A DNA stretch of 64,000 bases from Planctomycetota bacterium (lineage in GTDB: Bacteria; Planctomycetota; Planctomycetia; Isosphaerales; Isosphaeraceae). The DNA lies in NCBI GenBank assembly GCA_021791715.1, contig JAJYWB010000008.1:51576-115575 (forward strand), written 5' to 3'. The notes beneath the pieces are model-generated. The model saw only the letters and a list, made by a program, of their open reading frames with translations. It was not told the origin of the DNA and ran no database searches. Of the stretch, positions 1 through 10,558 are shown piece after piece; the stretch's first letter is position 1, and the number at the start of each line of letters is the position of its first letter. Both the position numbers and the translations under genes were made by a program.

Positions 1-356
1 CAACGACGTTTGGACAACAATACGATCGATCGGGTTCAAACATTTTCGATTCACACCCGATCGTCCTCGAACATAAGCCTTTCGCCCGCCTTTTCGGTCG
101 ATTCCCAAACCCGCGCGATCCAGACATCACCCCGTTCTTCATTCCCACGATCACCCGATTCACCCGACTTTCGGTTTGTTCCCCAACCCCAAGGCGCCGT
201 ATAATGATTGTTGAACAACCCGCCCGCACGCCGATTGAGCGTTCGGACACGACGATCACCGCGAGCGAGCGATCGTCGCCTTACCTCGCGATCTCAACCC
301 GCCGATGCGACCGAGAACGCCTTAAACCCTCCCCCGAATCCGCCCGGAAGCGCCGT

Positions 357-3215
357 ATGACAATCAAGACGTCGACCAAAAACCGCGGCGAAATCCACGC
401 GTCGATCGTCGGAATCGTCGCGGCTGCGAGCGTCGTTCTCCTCGTCTCCACGCGTTTCGGCTTCGCCGCCGACGCACAATCTCCAGACGCGGCGGCCAAG
501 GCCGATGCCGAGTTCTTTGAAGCACGAGTCAGGCCCGTTCTGATCGCGAACTGCCTGTCGTGCCACGGTCCCGACAAGCAAAAATCGGGGCTAAGAATCG
601 ACTCTCGCGAGGCGATTTTGAAGGGCGGCGAAACCGGCCCCGCAGTCGTCCCCGGTAAACCGCACGAAAGCCTCCTCGTCGACGCAATCGAGGGGCGGGG
701 GGATCTCAAAATGCCCCCCAAGAAAACGCTTTCTCCGCAAGTCGTCGCCGATCTTAAACGCTGGATCGAAACCGGAGCAATTTGGCCCAAAACCGCGGGT
801 TCCGCGGCCGATCCCCGCGCCGAGGCCTGGAAAAGGCACTGGGCGTTCCAAAAGATTGCCGACCCCAAACTTCCTGAAGTGAAAGATAAAGCGTGGCCCC
901 GATCGTCGGTCGATCATTTCATCCTCGCCAAAATCGAGGAAAAAGGACTCGCGCCTTCGCCCCAGGCCGATCGCTTAACCCTCATCCGCCGCGCCTCGTT
1001 CGATCTGATCGGTCTGCCACCCACCCCCGAAGAGGTTCAGGCGTTCCAGGCCGATCCCGCCCCCACTCCGGAAGCCTTCGCCAAAATCGTCGATCGACTC
1101 CTCGCCTCTCCCCGCTACGGCGAACGCTGGGGGCGTCGCTGGCTCGACGTCGCGCGCTACGCCGACACCAAGGGCTATGTTTTCCTCGACGAACTCGATT
1201 ATCCGTGGGCGTATACATATCGTGATTACGTGATTGAATCGTTCAATAAAGATTTGCCTTATGATCAATTTCTGATCGAACAGCTCGCCGCCGATAAAAT
1301 CATCCAGGGGGACGACCGCAAGTCGCTCCGCGCGCTCGGCTTCCTCACGGTTGGAAGCCGCTTTATGAACAACAACGAAGATATCCTCGACGATCGAGTC
1401 GACGCGACGACCCGCGGGTTGATGGGGCTCACGGTCGCATGTGCTCGCTGTCATGATCATAAGTTTGATCCGATCCCGGCGAGGGATTATTACGCGCTCC
1501 GCGGGGTTTTCGCGAGCTGCGTCGAGCCCGTCGTTCCGCCGCTTTACGACAAGCCCCCCGCGACTCCCGAATACGCCGCTTACGAAAAAGAACTGGCGAA
1601 ACGCGAACGCGAACTCGCCGACTTTATCGATCAAAGATATGCCGAATTGATCGATTCAACGATCGTTCGCGTCGGCGAATACCTGCTCGCGGCGCTCGAA
1701 TCGCGCGGTCGGCCCGATACGCGTGATTTTATGATCATCGCCGAGGGTAAAGAGTTGAACCCGAAGATGACTCGCCGCTGGCGCAGGCTGCTCGACCGCA
1801 CGAGCAAGGGATTCGATCCCGTTTTCGCTCCGTTGCATCGGCTCGCCGCGATCCCTCCCGCCGACTTCGAAAAACAAGCTCCCGGAGCGATCGAGGCTTG
1901 GACGCGTGAAGCCGATCCCGCCAAACGCGTGAATCCGCTGATGATCAAAACTCTCTCGAATCCTTATCCCAAAACGTTCGCCGAATCGGTGCGCCGAATC
2001 GGCGCTGCGCTTCGCGGTAGCGAGCGAATCTGGCTCGATTACGAACGTCGAGCGAAACTCAACGGAGTTTCGGTTCAATCGCTTCCGGACCCCGCTCACG
2101 AAAGCCTGAGGCTCGTGTTTCACCAGCCGAACGGACCGCTCGATATCCCGATCAACCGCGAGGGGGATCTCGATTTCATCGCCGATCGTCCGTCGCAGGA
2201 TAAGCTCAAAAAGCTCAAAGAAGCGGTTCAGCACTGGCGGGTGAAGGGAAAGGGAGCTCCGCCGCGGGCGATGACGGTCGAGGATCTGCCGAATCCCGTC
2301 GAGCCTCGCGTCTTTATCCGCGGCAATCCGGGCAATCTCGGCGAACCGACGCCCCGCCGCTTTCTTGAAGTCTTAAGCAAACCCGACCGCAAGCCTTATC
2401 GTGAAGGCTCGGGAAGGCTTGAACTCGCTCGCGACATCGCCTCCAAAGACAATCCCCTCACCGCTCGCGTTTTCGTCAATCGCGTGTGGATGTGGCATAT
2501 GGGTAACCCGCTCGTTTCAACCCCGGGTGATTTCGGCCTGCGAAGCGACCCGCCGACCCACCCCGAACTGCTCGATCACCTCGCCAAGACGTTCATCGAC
2601 GGCGGCTGGTCGATCAAGGCGCTTCATCGTAGAATTATGTTGTCATCAACATATCAACAGGCGAGCGGCGATCGATCCGAATGCCGCTCGGTCGACCCCG
2701 AGAACGCGCTCTGGTGGCGCGCCGAGCGTCGTCCGCTCGATTTCGAGGCGGCGCGCGACGCGATCCTCGCGGTATCGGGAGGGCTCGACGGTTCGATCGG
2801 CGGTCCCTCGTTTCCCGATCTCGCCGATTCCCGCTCGACCCGCCGCACGATGTACGCTCGGATCGATCGGCTCAACCTCCCCGGAATCTTCCGAGCGTTC
2901 GATTTCCCGACCCCCGATTCGACCAACCCCAAACGAGACGTCACCTCGGTCCCTCCCCAGGCTCTTTTTTATATGAATCATCCCTGGGTGATGAACGCCG
3001 CGGCGAAAACGCTCAAACGCCCAGAGATCGTCGCCGTGAAAACGCTCGACGAGCGAGTCGACGCGCTTTATCGCCTTTGCTTCGGCCGAACCGCCGAAGC
3101 CGACGAACGAGCGCTCGCGAACGAATACCTTAAGCGCGCCGCGCTCGACGGACCCGAATGGAAACGCTATGTTCAAGCTCTATTTATGAGCAATGAATTT
3201 TATTTTGTCGATTGA
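357..3215 (+). CDS. Exported cytochrome c/DUF1549/DUF1553 protein (PSD1-type)
   Basis: The open frame begins further upstream, but the ATG at 357 is chosen because a signal peptide (hydrophobic stretch about residues 18-35) starts soon after it, giving 952 aa. After the signal come a Planctomycete-type cytochrome c domain with a CLSCH haem motif (about residue 60), a DUF1549 domain with a second CxxCH (CARCH, about residue 361) and a C-terminal DUF1553 domain (VFVNRVWMWHMG). This architecture is characteristic of Planctomycetes, where such genes are usually paired with a DUF1501 gene, as here. A role in periplasmic electron transfer or polysaccharide processing is often suggested but not established. 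The 1-356 stretch upstream holds no convincing gene; a 64-codon open frame there has no coding support. Confidence 0.93.
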   Translation: MTIKTSTKNRGEIHASIVGIVAAASVVLLVSTRFGFAADAQSPDAAAKADAEFFEARVRPVLIANCLSCHGPDKQKSGLRIDSREAILKGGETGPAVVPGKPHESLLVDAIEGRGDLKMPPKKTLSPQVVADLKRWIETGAIWPKTAGSAADPRAEAWKRHWAFQKIADPKLPEVKDKAWPRSSVDHFILAKIEEKGLAPSPQADRLTLIRRASFDLIGLPPTPEEVQAFQADPAPTPEAFAKIVDRLLASPRYGERWGRRWLDVARYADTKGYVFLDELDYPWAYTYRDYVIESFNKDLPYDQFLIEQLAADKIIQGDDRKSLRALGFLTVGSRFMNNNEDILDDRVDATTRGLMGLTVACARCHDHKFDPIPARDYYALRGVFASCVEPVVPPLYDKPPATPEYAAYEKELAKRERELADFIDQRYAELIDSTIVRVGEYLLAALESRGRPDTRDFMIIAEGKELNPKMTRRWRRLLDRTSKGFDPVFAPLHRLAAIPPADFEKQAPGAIEAWTREADPAKRVNPLMIKTLSNPYPKTFAESVRRIGAALRGSERIWLDYERRAKLNGVSVQSLPDPAHESLRLVFHQPNGPLDIPINREGDLDFIADRPSQDKLKKLKEAVQHWRVKGKGAPPRAMTVEDLPNPVEPRVFIRGNPGNLGEPTPRRFLEVLSKPDRKPYREGSGRLELARDIASKDNPLTARVFVNRVWMWHMGNPLVSTPGDFGLRSDPPTHPELLDHLAKTFIDGGWSIKALHRRIMLSSTYQQASGDRSECRSVDPENALWWRAERRPLDFEAARDAILAVSGGLDGSIGGPSFPDLADSRSTRRTMYARIDRLNLPGIFRAFDFPTPDSTNPKRDVTSVPPQALFYMNHPWVMNAAAKTLKRPEIVAVKTLDERVDALYRLCFGRTAEADERALANEYLKRAALDGPEWKRYVQALFMSNEFYFVD

Positions 3216-3266
3216 CGAGCCCGCGCCGAAGTCGAGCGACGCTTGGAGATCCAGGGAGAGATTGCG

Positions 3267-4694
3267 ATGGCTTATCATCGAGAGCGAATCGAAGACGCTT
3301 TTCTAACGCGCCGCGAGTTGTTGACCCGCGCCGGCATGGGAATGGGAATGATCGGCCTGGCGGGCCTGACCGCCGAGCCGGGTTCGATCGCGCGCGGAGC
3401 GACGACCGATCTCCATCCGCTCGCCCCCAAGGCGCCCCATTTCCCCGCCAAAGCGAAGCAAGTTGTGCATTTATTTATGAACGGCGGTCCGTCGCACGTC
3501 GATACGTTCGACCCCAAGCCGGCGCTCACCAAATATCACGGTAAACCGCTGCCGAGCCCGAATCTTCGTACCGAACGCAAGACCGGGCACGCGCTCGGCT
3601 CGCCTTATCCGTTCAAGAAATACGGTCAAAGCGGTATTGAAGTGAGCGATCTTTTCGCCAAGACCGCGCAACATGTCGACGATATGTGCGTGATTCGGTC
3701 GATGCACGCCGACGTTCCCAATCATGAACCTTCGCTGATGCTGATGAATTGCGGCGAGAGCCGTCAGCCGAGGCCGAGCATGGGCGCCTGGGTGACCTAC
3801 GGCCTCGGTTCCGAAAATCAAAACCTTCCGGGATTCATCGCGATGTGCCCCGGAGGATACCCGATCGTCGCAACCCAGAACTGGCGGTCGGCGTTCCTTC
3901 CCGGCGCCTATCAGGGAACCTATGTCGATACCGTACATACAGACATTCGCAAATTGATTGAGAACGTCCGCAACGACGCGATCCCCGCTTCGGATCAACG
4001 CAAACAGCTCGATTTATTACGCAGGCTCAACGAGCTGCACGCCGAGAAGCGAAGCCGCGACGGCAAGCTCGAATCGCGGATCCAGACATTTGAACTCGCT
4101 TATCGGATGCAATTCGAGGCGAGCGACGCGTTCGACATTTCGCAAGAACCCGCCAAGATCCGCGAGCTTTACGGCGACGGAATTCACGGCCGCCAGCTTT
4201 TGATCACCCGCAGGCTACTCGAACGCGGCGTTCGATTCATCCAGGTTTGGAGCGGCGAGGGTCAACCGTGGGATAATCACGACAACATCAAAAACGCGCA
4301 TCGCGATCTCGCCGCCAAGTGGGACGGGCCGATCGCGGCGTTCCTTAAGGATTTGAAACAGCGAGGCATGCTTGAAAGTACGCTGGTGATGTGGGGAGGC
4401 GAGTTCGGCCGCACGCCCGTCGCCGAATTCCCTCAATTGAACGGTCGCGATCACAATCATTATGGTTTTTCGATGTGGCTCGCGGGAGGCGGGGTTAAAG
4501 GGGGCCACGTTCATGGAGCGACCGACGAATTCGGCTTCGCCGCGGTTGAAGACAAAATGCACGTCCACGACCTTCACGCGACGATCCTCCGTCTTCTCGG
4601 CTTCGACCACGAAAAACTGACGTACCGTTACGCCGGCCGCGATTTCCGCCTGACCGACGTCCACGGAAAAGTGATTCAATCGATTATCGCTTGA
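3267..4694 (+). CDS. DUF1501 family protein, Tat-exported
   Basis: The ATG at 3267 is preferred over an in-frame TTG at 3243 because a GGGAGAG ribosome site sits about seven bases before it. The N-terminus has a Tat-type signal (TRRELLTRAG followed by a hydrophobic segment), so the 475-aa protein is probably exported folded. The body is DUF1501, a branch of the alkaline phosphatase/sulfatase fold: MNGGPSHVDTFDPK near the start and GGEFGRTP and GRDHNHYGFS toward the end are the expected conserved segments. It follows the cytochrome/DUF1553 gene by about 50 bases on the same strand and is very likely its operon partner. The enzymatic activity of DUF1501 proteins is not known. Confidence 0.93.
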   Translation: MAYHRERIEDAFLTRRELLTRAGMGMGMIGLAGLTAEPGSIARGATTDLHPLAPKAPHFPAKAKQVVHLFMNGGPSHVDTFDPKPALTKYHGKPLPSPNLRTERKTGHALGSPYPFKKYGQSGIEVSDLFAKTAQHVDDMCVIRSMHADVPNHEPSLMLMNCGESRQPRPSMGAWVTYGLGSENQNLPGFIAMCPGGYPIVATQNWRSAFLPGAYQGTYVDTVHTDIRKLIENVRNDAIPASDQRKQLDLLRRLNELHAEKRSRDGKLESRIQTFELAYRMQFEASDAFDISQEPAKIRELYGDGIHGRQLLITRRLLERGVRFIQVWSGEGQPWDNHDNIKNAHRDLAAKWDGPIAAFLKDLKQRGMLESTLVMWGGEFGRTPVAEFPQLNGRDHNHYGFSMWLAGGGVKGGHVHGATDEFGFAAVEDKMHVHDLHATILRLLGFDHEKLTYRYAGRDFRLTDVHGKVIQSIIA

Positions 4695-4750
4695 TACATC
4701 CGCCTCGCCGGCGCGGTCGTAACGTGTGATCCGTTCCGATCGCGCACCGA

Positions 4751-5090
4751 TTATAAACATCCTCGAAAAGCCGGTTTCGCGATCGAGAATAAAAATATGA
4801 AAATGCGGCTCACCAGGAGGTTCGCCCTCCCAATTTTCGGTTTCGCTCCGCTGTTCATTTATTTCCTCCGATGTTCATGTATTTCCACCGCCGTTAATGT
4901 ATTCGCCCCGCGGATAACCGATTCGCCCTTATATATCGGTTTATGCTGATTGGGAGGGCGAACCTCCCGGTGAGCCTCTTTTTATAAACACCCTCGAGAA
5001 GCCGGTTTCGCGATCGGGAGTAAGAAATATCAGAATGCGGCTCACCAGGAGGTTCGCCCTCCCGGTTTTCGGTTTCGCGCCGCCGTTATT
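4751..5090. repeat. Repeat-rich intergenic region: duplicated block and short dispersed repeats
   Basis: The gap between the DUF1501 gene and the first TPR gene has no convincing gene. A block of roughly 100 bases around 4755-4855 recurs at about 4985-5090 with few differences (shared AGCCGGTTTCGCGATCG and the following bases). Each block contains a minus-oriented copy of a short dispersed element (GGCTCACCAGGAGGTTCGCC, at 4807-4831 and 5039-5063). A plus-oriented copy lies between them at 4951-4976. The element can form a small hairpin, GGAGG/CCTCC. Between 4850 and 4940 there is a degenerate tandem repeat of about 20 bases (GTTCATGTATTTCCACC-like). Confidence 0.85.
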
Positions 5091-5372
5091 GCGGATCGGA
5101 ATCGATACGCGAGGGGCGCTCAATAACGATCGATTTCAATCACCGGAATCGGATCGCGAAAATCGATCCCAATCGCACGTTTCGTCGCAATTCCGAATTG
5201 CTATTATAAACGTAATCTCATCACCCGTGCGGCTCAAATCGAAGCGGCGCGAGTATCGAGGCGATTCCGATCGTCTTGATCAAATAAGCGTTCACTCGCA
5301 AATATGAATAATCGCATTCTTAGTCACACTTTCGATAATCGTATGTGATCGATTCGTTGGAGTCGTGATCGA

Positions 5373-6956
5373 TCATCGCGAGTTTCCCTGTTTTTTTCGC
5401 GTCGGAGTCGGTCTCGTTTTGCGTTTGGCGGCATTGACCGCGGCTTTCGTCCGCGGCGCTTCGGCCGGAGGCGCGGGAAAAAGCTTGGCGATCAGCTCGG
5501 GATCGGAGCGACGGAATTCGTTGAGCGCCAGGTCGTACGAGAGGCTCCGTTTGTTACCGTTTTCGGCGAGCCATTTAAGGTGCTCCGCGGCGTCGGCGTG
5601 TTTTCCGGCGATCGAGAGATCGACCGCGAGATAAGCGTGCGCCTCGCTTTTTTGATCGGGGGTCGCCGCGGCGTCAATCAATGTTTTATCATCAATCACG
5701 CGTTTCAGATATTTGATAATCGGTTTGGGCCAATCGCTTTCCGCGAGATCCTTGCCGGCGTCGTCTAGCAAAGAGTCGGCGTCTTCACGATGTTCGGCGC
5801 GAATCGCTCCAATCGCTCCGATGATCGCCGTGGTGATCGCGTCGGGATCCGACCAGGGTCGACGTTCGAGGAACGCTCGGGCCGAATACGCGGCGTCTCC
5901 GGGGTTTTCGATCGCGTCGAGCACCGTGAGCAACAGTCGGGCGCGAGCGTCGTGCGAGTCGAGCTCTTTAATGATTTCGGCGTCTTCGCGGGCGCCGCGC
6001 AGGTCGCCTCGCGAGTATCTCGAAAAACCGCGTCGGGCGTGGGGCGTCGTATCCTTCGGAGCGATTTGTACCGCTTTATCGTGGGCGAGGATCGCTGCGC
6101 GAACGTTTCCCAGTCGATCATGGCAATATCCGAGAATCGAATGATCGTCGGCGATTTCTCGCAGATTTGAAATGCCGGTCAATTGATTTTTTTTCCCGTG
6201 ATACGAAACGCGCGCTCCGGTGAAGTTCGTTTTTCCCATCGTCGCCAGAACATAGCGAAGAGTCGCCTCGTCGTGGCGCCCGAGCCGATCGAGCAACTCC
6301 CCCTGGATTCGCCGATCCCATCGACCGAATAGGCTGATTTTCATTCCGGCTTCAAGGTCTTTCTCGGCGAAGAGAAAACGCCCGATCCTCATCTCGATTT
6401 CGGCCTTTTTGATAAGATAAGCGGCTCGAATCGATTTTGATTCATGCTGTGATAATTCGATTGCGCGATCGATTTGTCGGATCGCCTCCTCGTCTTTATT
6501 CAATCCGATGTAAACGTCTGATCGATCGTCGTTCGCCAGGTGGCAAGGTCTGTCGACGCGCGCCGTGTTCGCCAAATCGGGTAATGCGTTTTCATAATCA
6601 TATATTTCGCAAAACGATTCGGACCTGCCGAGCAGAGCGGCGATATTTTGCGGGTCCAGATTCAACACGATCGTATATTCCTGGATCGCTTCGTCTTGAC
6701 GATCGAGACAAAGCAAGGTGAGAGCGCGATCGCATCGGGAATAGGAATCGGTGGGATCGATCATGATGATCCGTTCAAAAATCGCCAGCGCCTCTTGATA
6801 CCGACAATTTTCGAGCAATCTGTTTCCTCGATCGGAGAGTTCCTCGGTGAACGGGTTGACGCGGGTTGAAGCCGCGCACGATTCTTGACGAAGCGATTGC
6901 GAGGCGAGGATGATCGCGACGATCGATAGCCCCAAAAATATACGCGATTTCATCAT
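5373..6956 (-). CDS. Exported tetratricopeptide-repeat protein (TPR paralogue 1)
   Basis: A 527-aa protein with an N-terminal signal peptide (about residues 4-28) followed by TPR units (for example ALAIFERIIMIDPTDSYS and AILAHDKAVQIAPKDTTPHA), then a C-terminal helical segment and a basic tail ending RPTPTRKKQGNSR. TPR arrays mediate protein-protein contacts; the partner is not evident. It lies just downstream of a second, larger TPR gene on the same strand and shares with it a nearly identical C-terminal segment (AYLAVxLSIAGKHADAAEHL and onward). The pair is therefore a tandem duplication whose 3' ends have stayed similar. An AGGGAA motif precedes the paired ATG codons. Confidence 0.85.
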   Translation of the reverse strand: MMKSRIFLGLSIVAIILASQSLRQESCAASTRVNPFTEELSDRGNRLLENCRYQEALAIFERIIMIDPTDSYSRCDRALTLLCLDRQDEAIQEYTIVLNLDPQNIAALLGRSESFCEIYDYENALPDLANTARVDRPCHLANDDRSDVYIGLNKDEEAIRQIDRAIELSQHESKSIRAAYLIKKAEIEMRIGRFLFAEKDLEAGMKISLFGRWDRRIQGELLDRLGRHDEATLRYVLATMGKTNFTGARVSYHGKKNQLTGISNLREIADDHSILGYCHDRLGNVRAAILAHDKAVQIAPKDTTPHARRGFSRYSRGDLRGAREDAEIIKELDSHDARARLLLTVLDAIENPGDAAYSARAFLERRPWSDPDAITTAIIGAIGAIRAEHREDADSLLDDAGKDLAESDWPKPIIKYLKRVIDDKTLIDAAATPDQKSEAHAYLAVDLSIAGKHADAAEHLKWLAENGNKRSLSYDLALNEFRRSDPELIAKLFPAPPAEAPRTKAAVNAAKRKTRPTPTRKKQGNSR

Positions 6957-7105
6957 GTGTATTCCCTATGACGGCGGGTTCGTCTCGGCTCGATCGACCG
7001 GGCGGAAATCGGCCCGATGGATTCAAACATCTCGGTAAAAGTTTGTTTGTATTGGTTTGTACTCGTTAACCGATTCGGTTTAAAGAACGATACCGACGGA
7101 TCGCC

Positions 7106-8677
7106 TTATCGCGAGTTTCCCGGTTTTTTTCGCGTCGGGGTCGGTCTCGTTTTGCGTTTGGACGTTTTGACCGCGGCTTTCGTCCGCGGCGCATCGGCCG
7201 GAGGCGCGGGAAAAAGCTTGGCGATCGACTCGGGATCGGCGCGACGGAATTCGTTGATCGCCAAGTCGTACGAGAGGCTCCGTTTGTTTCCGTTCTCGAC
7301 GAGCCGTTTAAGGTGTTCGGCGGCGTCGGCGTGTTTTCCGGCGATCGAGAGATTAACCGCGAGATACGCGTGCGCCTCGCTTTTTTGATCGGGGGTCGCC
7401 GCGACTTCAATCAGTTTTTGTTCATCAATCTCGCGTTTCAGATATTTGAGAATCGGTTTAGGCCAATCGGTTTCCTGGAGCGGCTTGCCCGCTTCGTCGA
7501 GCAAAGGATCGGCGTCTTCACGATGTTCGGCGCGAATCGCTCCGATCGCTCCGATGATCGCCGCGGTCGTCGACTCGGGATCGGACCACGATCGAAGATC
7601 GATGTAGGCGCGCGCCGCATATATCGACTCGCCGGGCTTTTCAATCGCGTCGATCGCCGCGCGTAAAAGCGACGAGTTCGCGTCATGTTGATCGAGTTCG
7701 TGCGCCGCGACGACGTCGTCGCGAGCTCCTTTCAGATCGCCGCGGGTGAAGCGGGCGAACGCCCTCGCCACATAAGCCGAGGCGTTTCTGGGATCGATCG
7801 CGATCGCCATATCGAAAAACTTGATCGCCGCCGAGGGATTGCCCAATCGCTCATTACAAAATCCCATCGCCGATAAACTCGACGATCGTCCGCGAACCCC
7901 CGCGATCGTCACGAGCTTGATCCTCGGGCCGTTGTAAGATGGAGCGACCGCTTCGATCTTCGGGCCGAGTCGAAGCGCGGTTTTATAATCATTCGTCGCG
8001 TCCTCGTGCCTTCCCAGACGATCGAGAAGTTCGCCGCGGGTCGCGTATCCCGCGTATCCCTCGGGCGCCAATTCGATCGCCGCGTCGACGTCTTTTTCGG
8101 CGATCGGCGTGCGGTTGAGCCTCATTTCAACGCTCGCTCGCGAAAGCAAATAACCCGATCGAACGTTCGCGGGTTCGCGCTCGGCGAGTGCGATCGCCTG
8201 ATTCAAATCCTCCAGAGCTCGCTCGTCTTGATTCAACCCCAGCCGAGCCCACGCCGATTTCTGATACGCCACATGACACCCGGGATCGATCGCCAACGTT
8301 TTTTCAAGCCAAGGTAACGATAAATCGTATTCATAGATTGACAAAAATGCTTGCGATTTGCCGAGCAGCGAAACGATGTTTTTCGAATCGACGAAGAGCG
8401 CTTTATCGTATTCGATGAGCGCGTCGTCGAACCGACCCATGCACAATAACGTGAGCGCTAAATCGATACGCGCGTTGATGTTGAGCGGAAAAAGCTTGAG
8501 GATTCGGTCGAAAACCGCCAGCGCCTGAACGTAATCTCCCCGATCGAGCAGCCGATGCCCCTCGATCGAAAGCCGATCGATCTCTCCCCCCTCGGAGCGA
8601 CGCGGAATCGTCCCGACCGCGGCGATCGCAACGGCGATCACCACGACGATCGGGGTTTTTCGGATCACCTTCACCAC
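7106..8677 (-). CDS. Exported tetratricopeptide-repeat protein (TPR paralogue 2)
   Basis: The open frame extends upstream to 8740, but an excellent ribosome site (AAGGAGGTG) sits five bases before a GTG at 8677. That start gives a 523-aa protein beginning with a short basic stretch and a signal-peptide hydrophobic core (TPIVVVIAVAIAAVGTI). TPR units fill the middle of the protein (LAVFDRILKLFPLNINARID, AIKFFDMAIAIDPRNASAY). The C-terminal third is closely similar to the neighbouring TPR protein, including the final basic tail. Probably periplasmic or envelope-associated scaffolding; no enzymatic motif is visible. The 8741-9082 gap downstream of the DUF2079 gene holds nothing convincing beyond the upstream region of this gene. 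Confidence 0.85.
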   Translation of the reverse strand: MVKVIRKTPIVVVIAVAIAAVGTIPRRSEGGEIDRLSIEGHRLLDRGDYVQALAVFDRILKLFPLNINARIDLALTLLCMGRFDDALIEYDKALFVDSKNIVSLLGKSQAFLSIYEYDLSLPWLEKTLAIDPGCHVAYQKSAWARLGLNQDERALEDLNQAIALAEREPANVRSGYLLSRASVEMRLNRTPIAEKDVDAAIELAPEGYAGYATRGELLDRLGRHEDATNDYKTALRLGPKIEAVAPSYNGPRIKLVTIAGVRGRSSSLSAMGFCNERLGNPSAAIKFFDMAIAIDPRNASAYVARAFARFTRGDLKGARDDVVAAHELDQHDANSSLLRAAIDAIEKPGESIYAARAYIDLRSWSDPESTTAAIIGAIGAIRAEHREDADPLLDEAGKPLQETDWPKPILKYLKREIDEQKLIEVAATPDQKSEAHAYLAVNLSIAGKHADAAEHLKRLVENGNKRSLSYDLAINEFRRADPESIAKLFPAPPADAPRTKAAVKTSKRKTRPTPTRKKPGNSR

Positions 8678-9082
8678 GCGAACACCTCCTTCATGGCGGG
8701 GGCTCGTTGTCGTGCGTCGGCGTATCGAAATCCGCTGCAAGTTTCCGGCGTGATTTCAGGGGGGAATTACGGCGGTATGGAGCCCTGGTGGTCGTCGGTC
8801 GTGTTCTGTCATAAGTTCGTGATTCCTCCGCGCGAAGATCTCAATCTCGGCGCGAAGCGTTATCCATCACTCGATCAATCCTAGCTTACAAAAAGCTCGC
8901 GTCCGCCGGCAAGCATCGATCCATTCGACGATCGAGGCGATCGCGAGCGAACGGCTGAAATCGACGGAATACTCAACAATTCAACACCGAAAAGATCGCT
9001 GAGTTTCGCCTGATTCCCTCGTATCTCGTCTTCCCGTTGAGAATCGAGCTTGCGACCGCGACGACGCCAAGCGTTTCGCCGC

Positions 9083-10519
9083 TTATCTCGCCTTTCCCGC
9101 CGATCGACGATAAATCCGCACGCCGCGGCCGGAATGCACGAGTTCAAACCCCTGATTGATCCAGATCGATTCGGGTATATCTTTCGCTCGCGTGAAAACC
9201 CAATGATACTCGGGTTTGAGAATTGGAAAACCGATCGGTTTGTTTTGATCCAAAATATAACTCGAAAGTAATCGACGCGACGAAAGCTGGGCCGAGACGT
9301 CGTAAACCGCCAGTACGCCTTCGGAGGGGGCGATTTGATCGATCCATCTCCAAACGATCGCGGCTTCATCGGCTTCGATCCGCGTCGGCGTGCGATCGAG
9401 CTTGCGGGCGATCTCGATCTGAGGAATCGCCAGGCTCGCGAGGACGAGGATCGCGAAAAGCGCGACGAATACGCCGCCGCGACGGAGTGAGATCAGGCGC
9501 TTCGCGATCCGAGCGTAACCCGAAATCCCCGCGGCGAGCGCGGTCGCGGCGAACGGAGCGGCGTATCGAACTCCGTGCCATTCCTCGGTCTCGAGCAACC
9601 GGATCGCCCACCGACCCGTCGCCAATCCCCACAACCAGGGGAGGGAAATCAACATCAATCGAGGCGCCGCGCAGCCTAGGAGAGCCCAGCCCCCCAGGCC
9701 GACGACGACGATCCCCGTCGCGGTGCGAGCGATTTCGTCCCACGGCGGCTTCGGTTTCATAAACTCTTCAAGGAAATGATCGGGGGCGTTGGGACCGATC
9801 ATCCAACCGAGATAGCCCAGATAAATGTAGCAGAGCCAGACGACGCCGATCAGCACGACGGTTTGCCGCCAAACGAGCGATTTTCCGGGATCTTCACGAT
9901 TCCTTGGGGGAAGGAACGCGAGCGAGGCGACGACGATCGCGTATTCTTGCCGGCAACACAAAAGCCCGCCGATTCCCCACGACGAAAGACCGAGACGCCG
10001 CGAGCGATACCCTTCGATCGCCCACAAAACAAAGGGGATCGCGATTTGAAGCTCGCGGAAATCGTCGATCGCGAGCGGCCGGAGCAGGGGAACGAAAGTC
10101 GCCGAAACCGCCGCGGCGACCGCGATCGCTCGATCGACTCCCTCCGATCGCGCCGATGCGTACGCCGCCGGAATCAACAACCAAAAAAGGATCGCATGAA
10201 TCGCCAATAATGTTTTTGGATGAGGATATAAACAATAAATAGGAAGAATGAGGGCTCGGATCGGCGCCAGGTAGTTCATTTTCCAGATCGACGGACCCTC
10301 CTCGCCGAACGACGCGACGGGGCGAACGCTGATCGTGCCGATCCCGTGCGATGTCGACCAGAACCACTGGTTGTAATACGCTAGATCCCACGACCAGCCG
10401 AGCCGAAATTCGTCGTAACGGCGAAATACGTCGAAGATCGTCGCCGAGGTCGCGAGCGCGTAAACCAGGGCGATCAGCAAATAAGGCCATAATCGCGCGA
10501 TCGACCGCGATAATCTCAT
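9083..10519 (-). CDS. DUF2079 family multi-pass membrane protein
   Basis: This 478-aa protein has about ten hydrophobic membrane segments. An early conserved region (LGWSWDLAYYNQWFWS, followed by the GEEGPSIWKMNY area) is typical of DUF2079, a family distantly related to GT-C type glycosyltransferases. The C-terminal part forms a soluble domain with VLAVYDVSAQLSSRRLL and EYHWVFT. The substrate is unknown, and family membership alone does not show transferase activity. It lies in a minus-strand group with two further membrane-protein genes upstream. Confidence 0.8.
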   Translation of the reverse strand: MRLSRSIARLWPYLLIALVYALATSATIFDVFRRYDEFRLGWSWDLAYYNQWFWSTSHGIGTISVRPVASFGEEGPSIWKMNYLAPIRALILPIYCLYPHPKTLLAIHAILFWLLIPAAYASARSEGVDRAIAVAAAVSATFVPLLRPLAIDDFRELQIAIPFVLWAIEGYRSRRLGLSSWGIGGLLCCRQEYAIVVASLAFLPPRNREDPGKSLVWRQTVVLIGVVWLCYIYLGYLGWMIGPNAPDHFLEEFMKPKPPWDEIARTATGIVVVGLGGWALLGCAAPRLMLISLPWLWGLATGRWAIRLLETEEWHGVRYAAPFAATALAAGISGYARIAKRLISLRRGGVFVALFAILVLASLAIPQIEIARKLDRTPTRIEADEAAIVWRWIDQIAPSEGVLAVYDVSAQLSSRRLLSSYILDQNKPIGFPILKPEYHWVFTRAKDIPESIWINQGFELVHSGRGVRIYRRSAGKAR

Positions 10520-10558
10520 GGGTGATCTCTACGATTTTTTAAATAACGGATATGATCG

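Noticed and set aside
10..204. A 64-codon frame at the left end
   Set aside because: No ribosome site, no family resemblance and low-complexity Ser/Pro composition.
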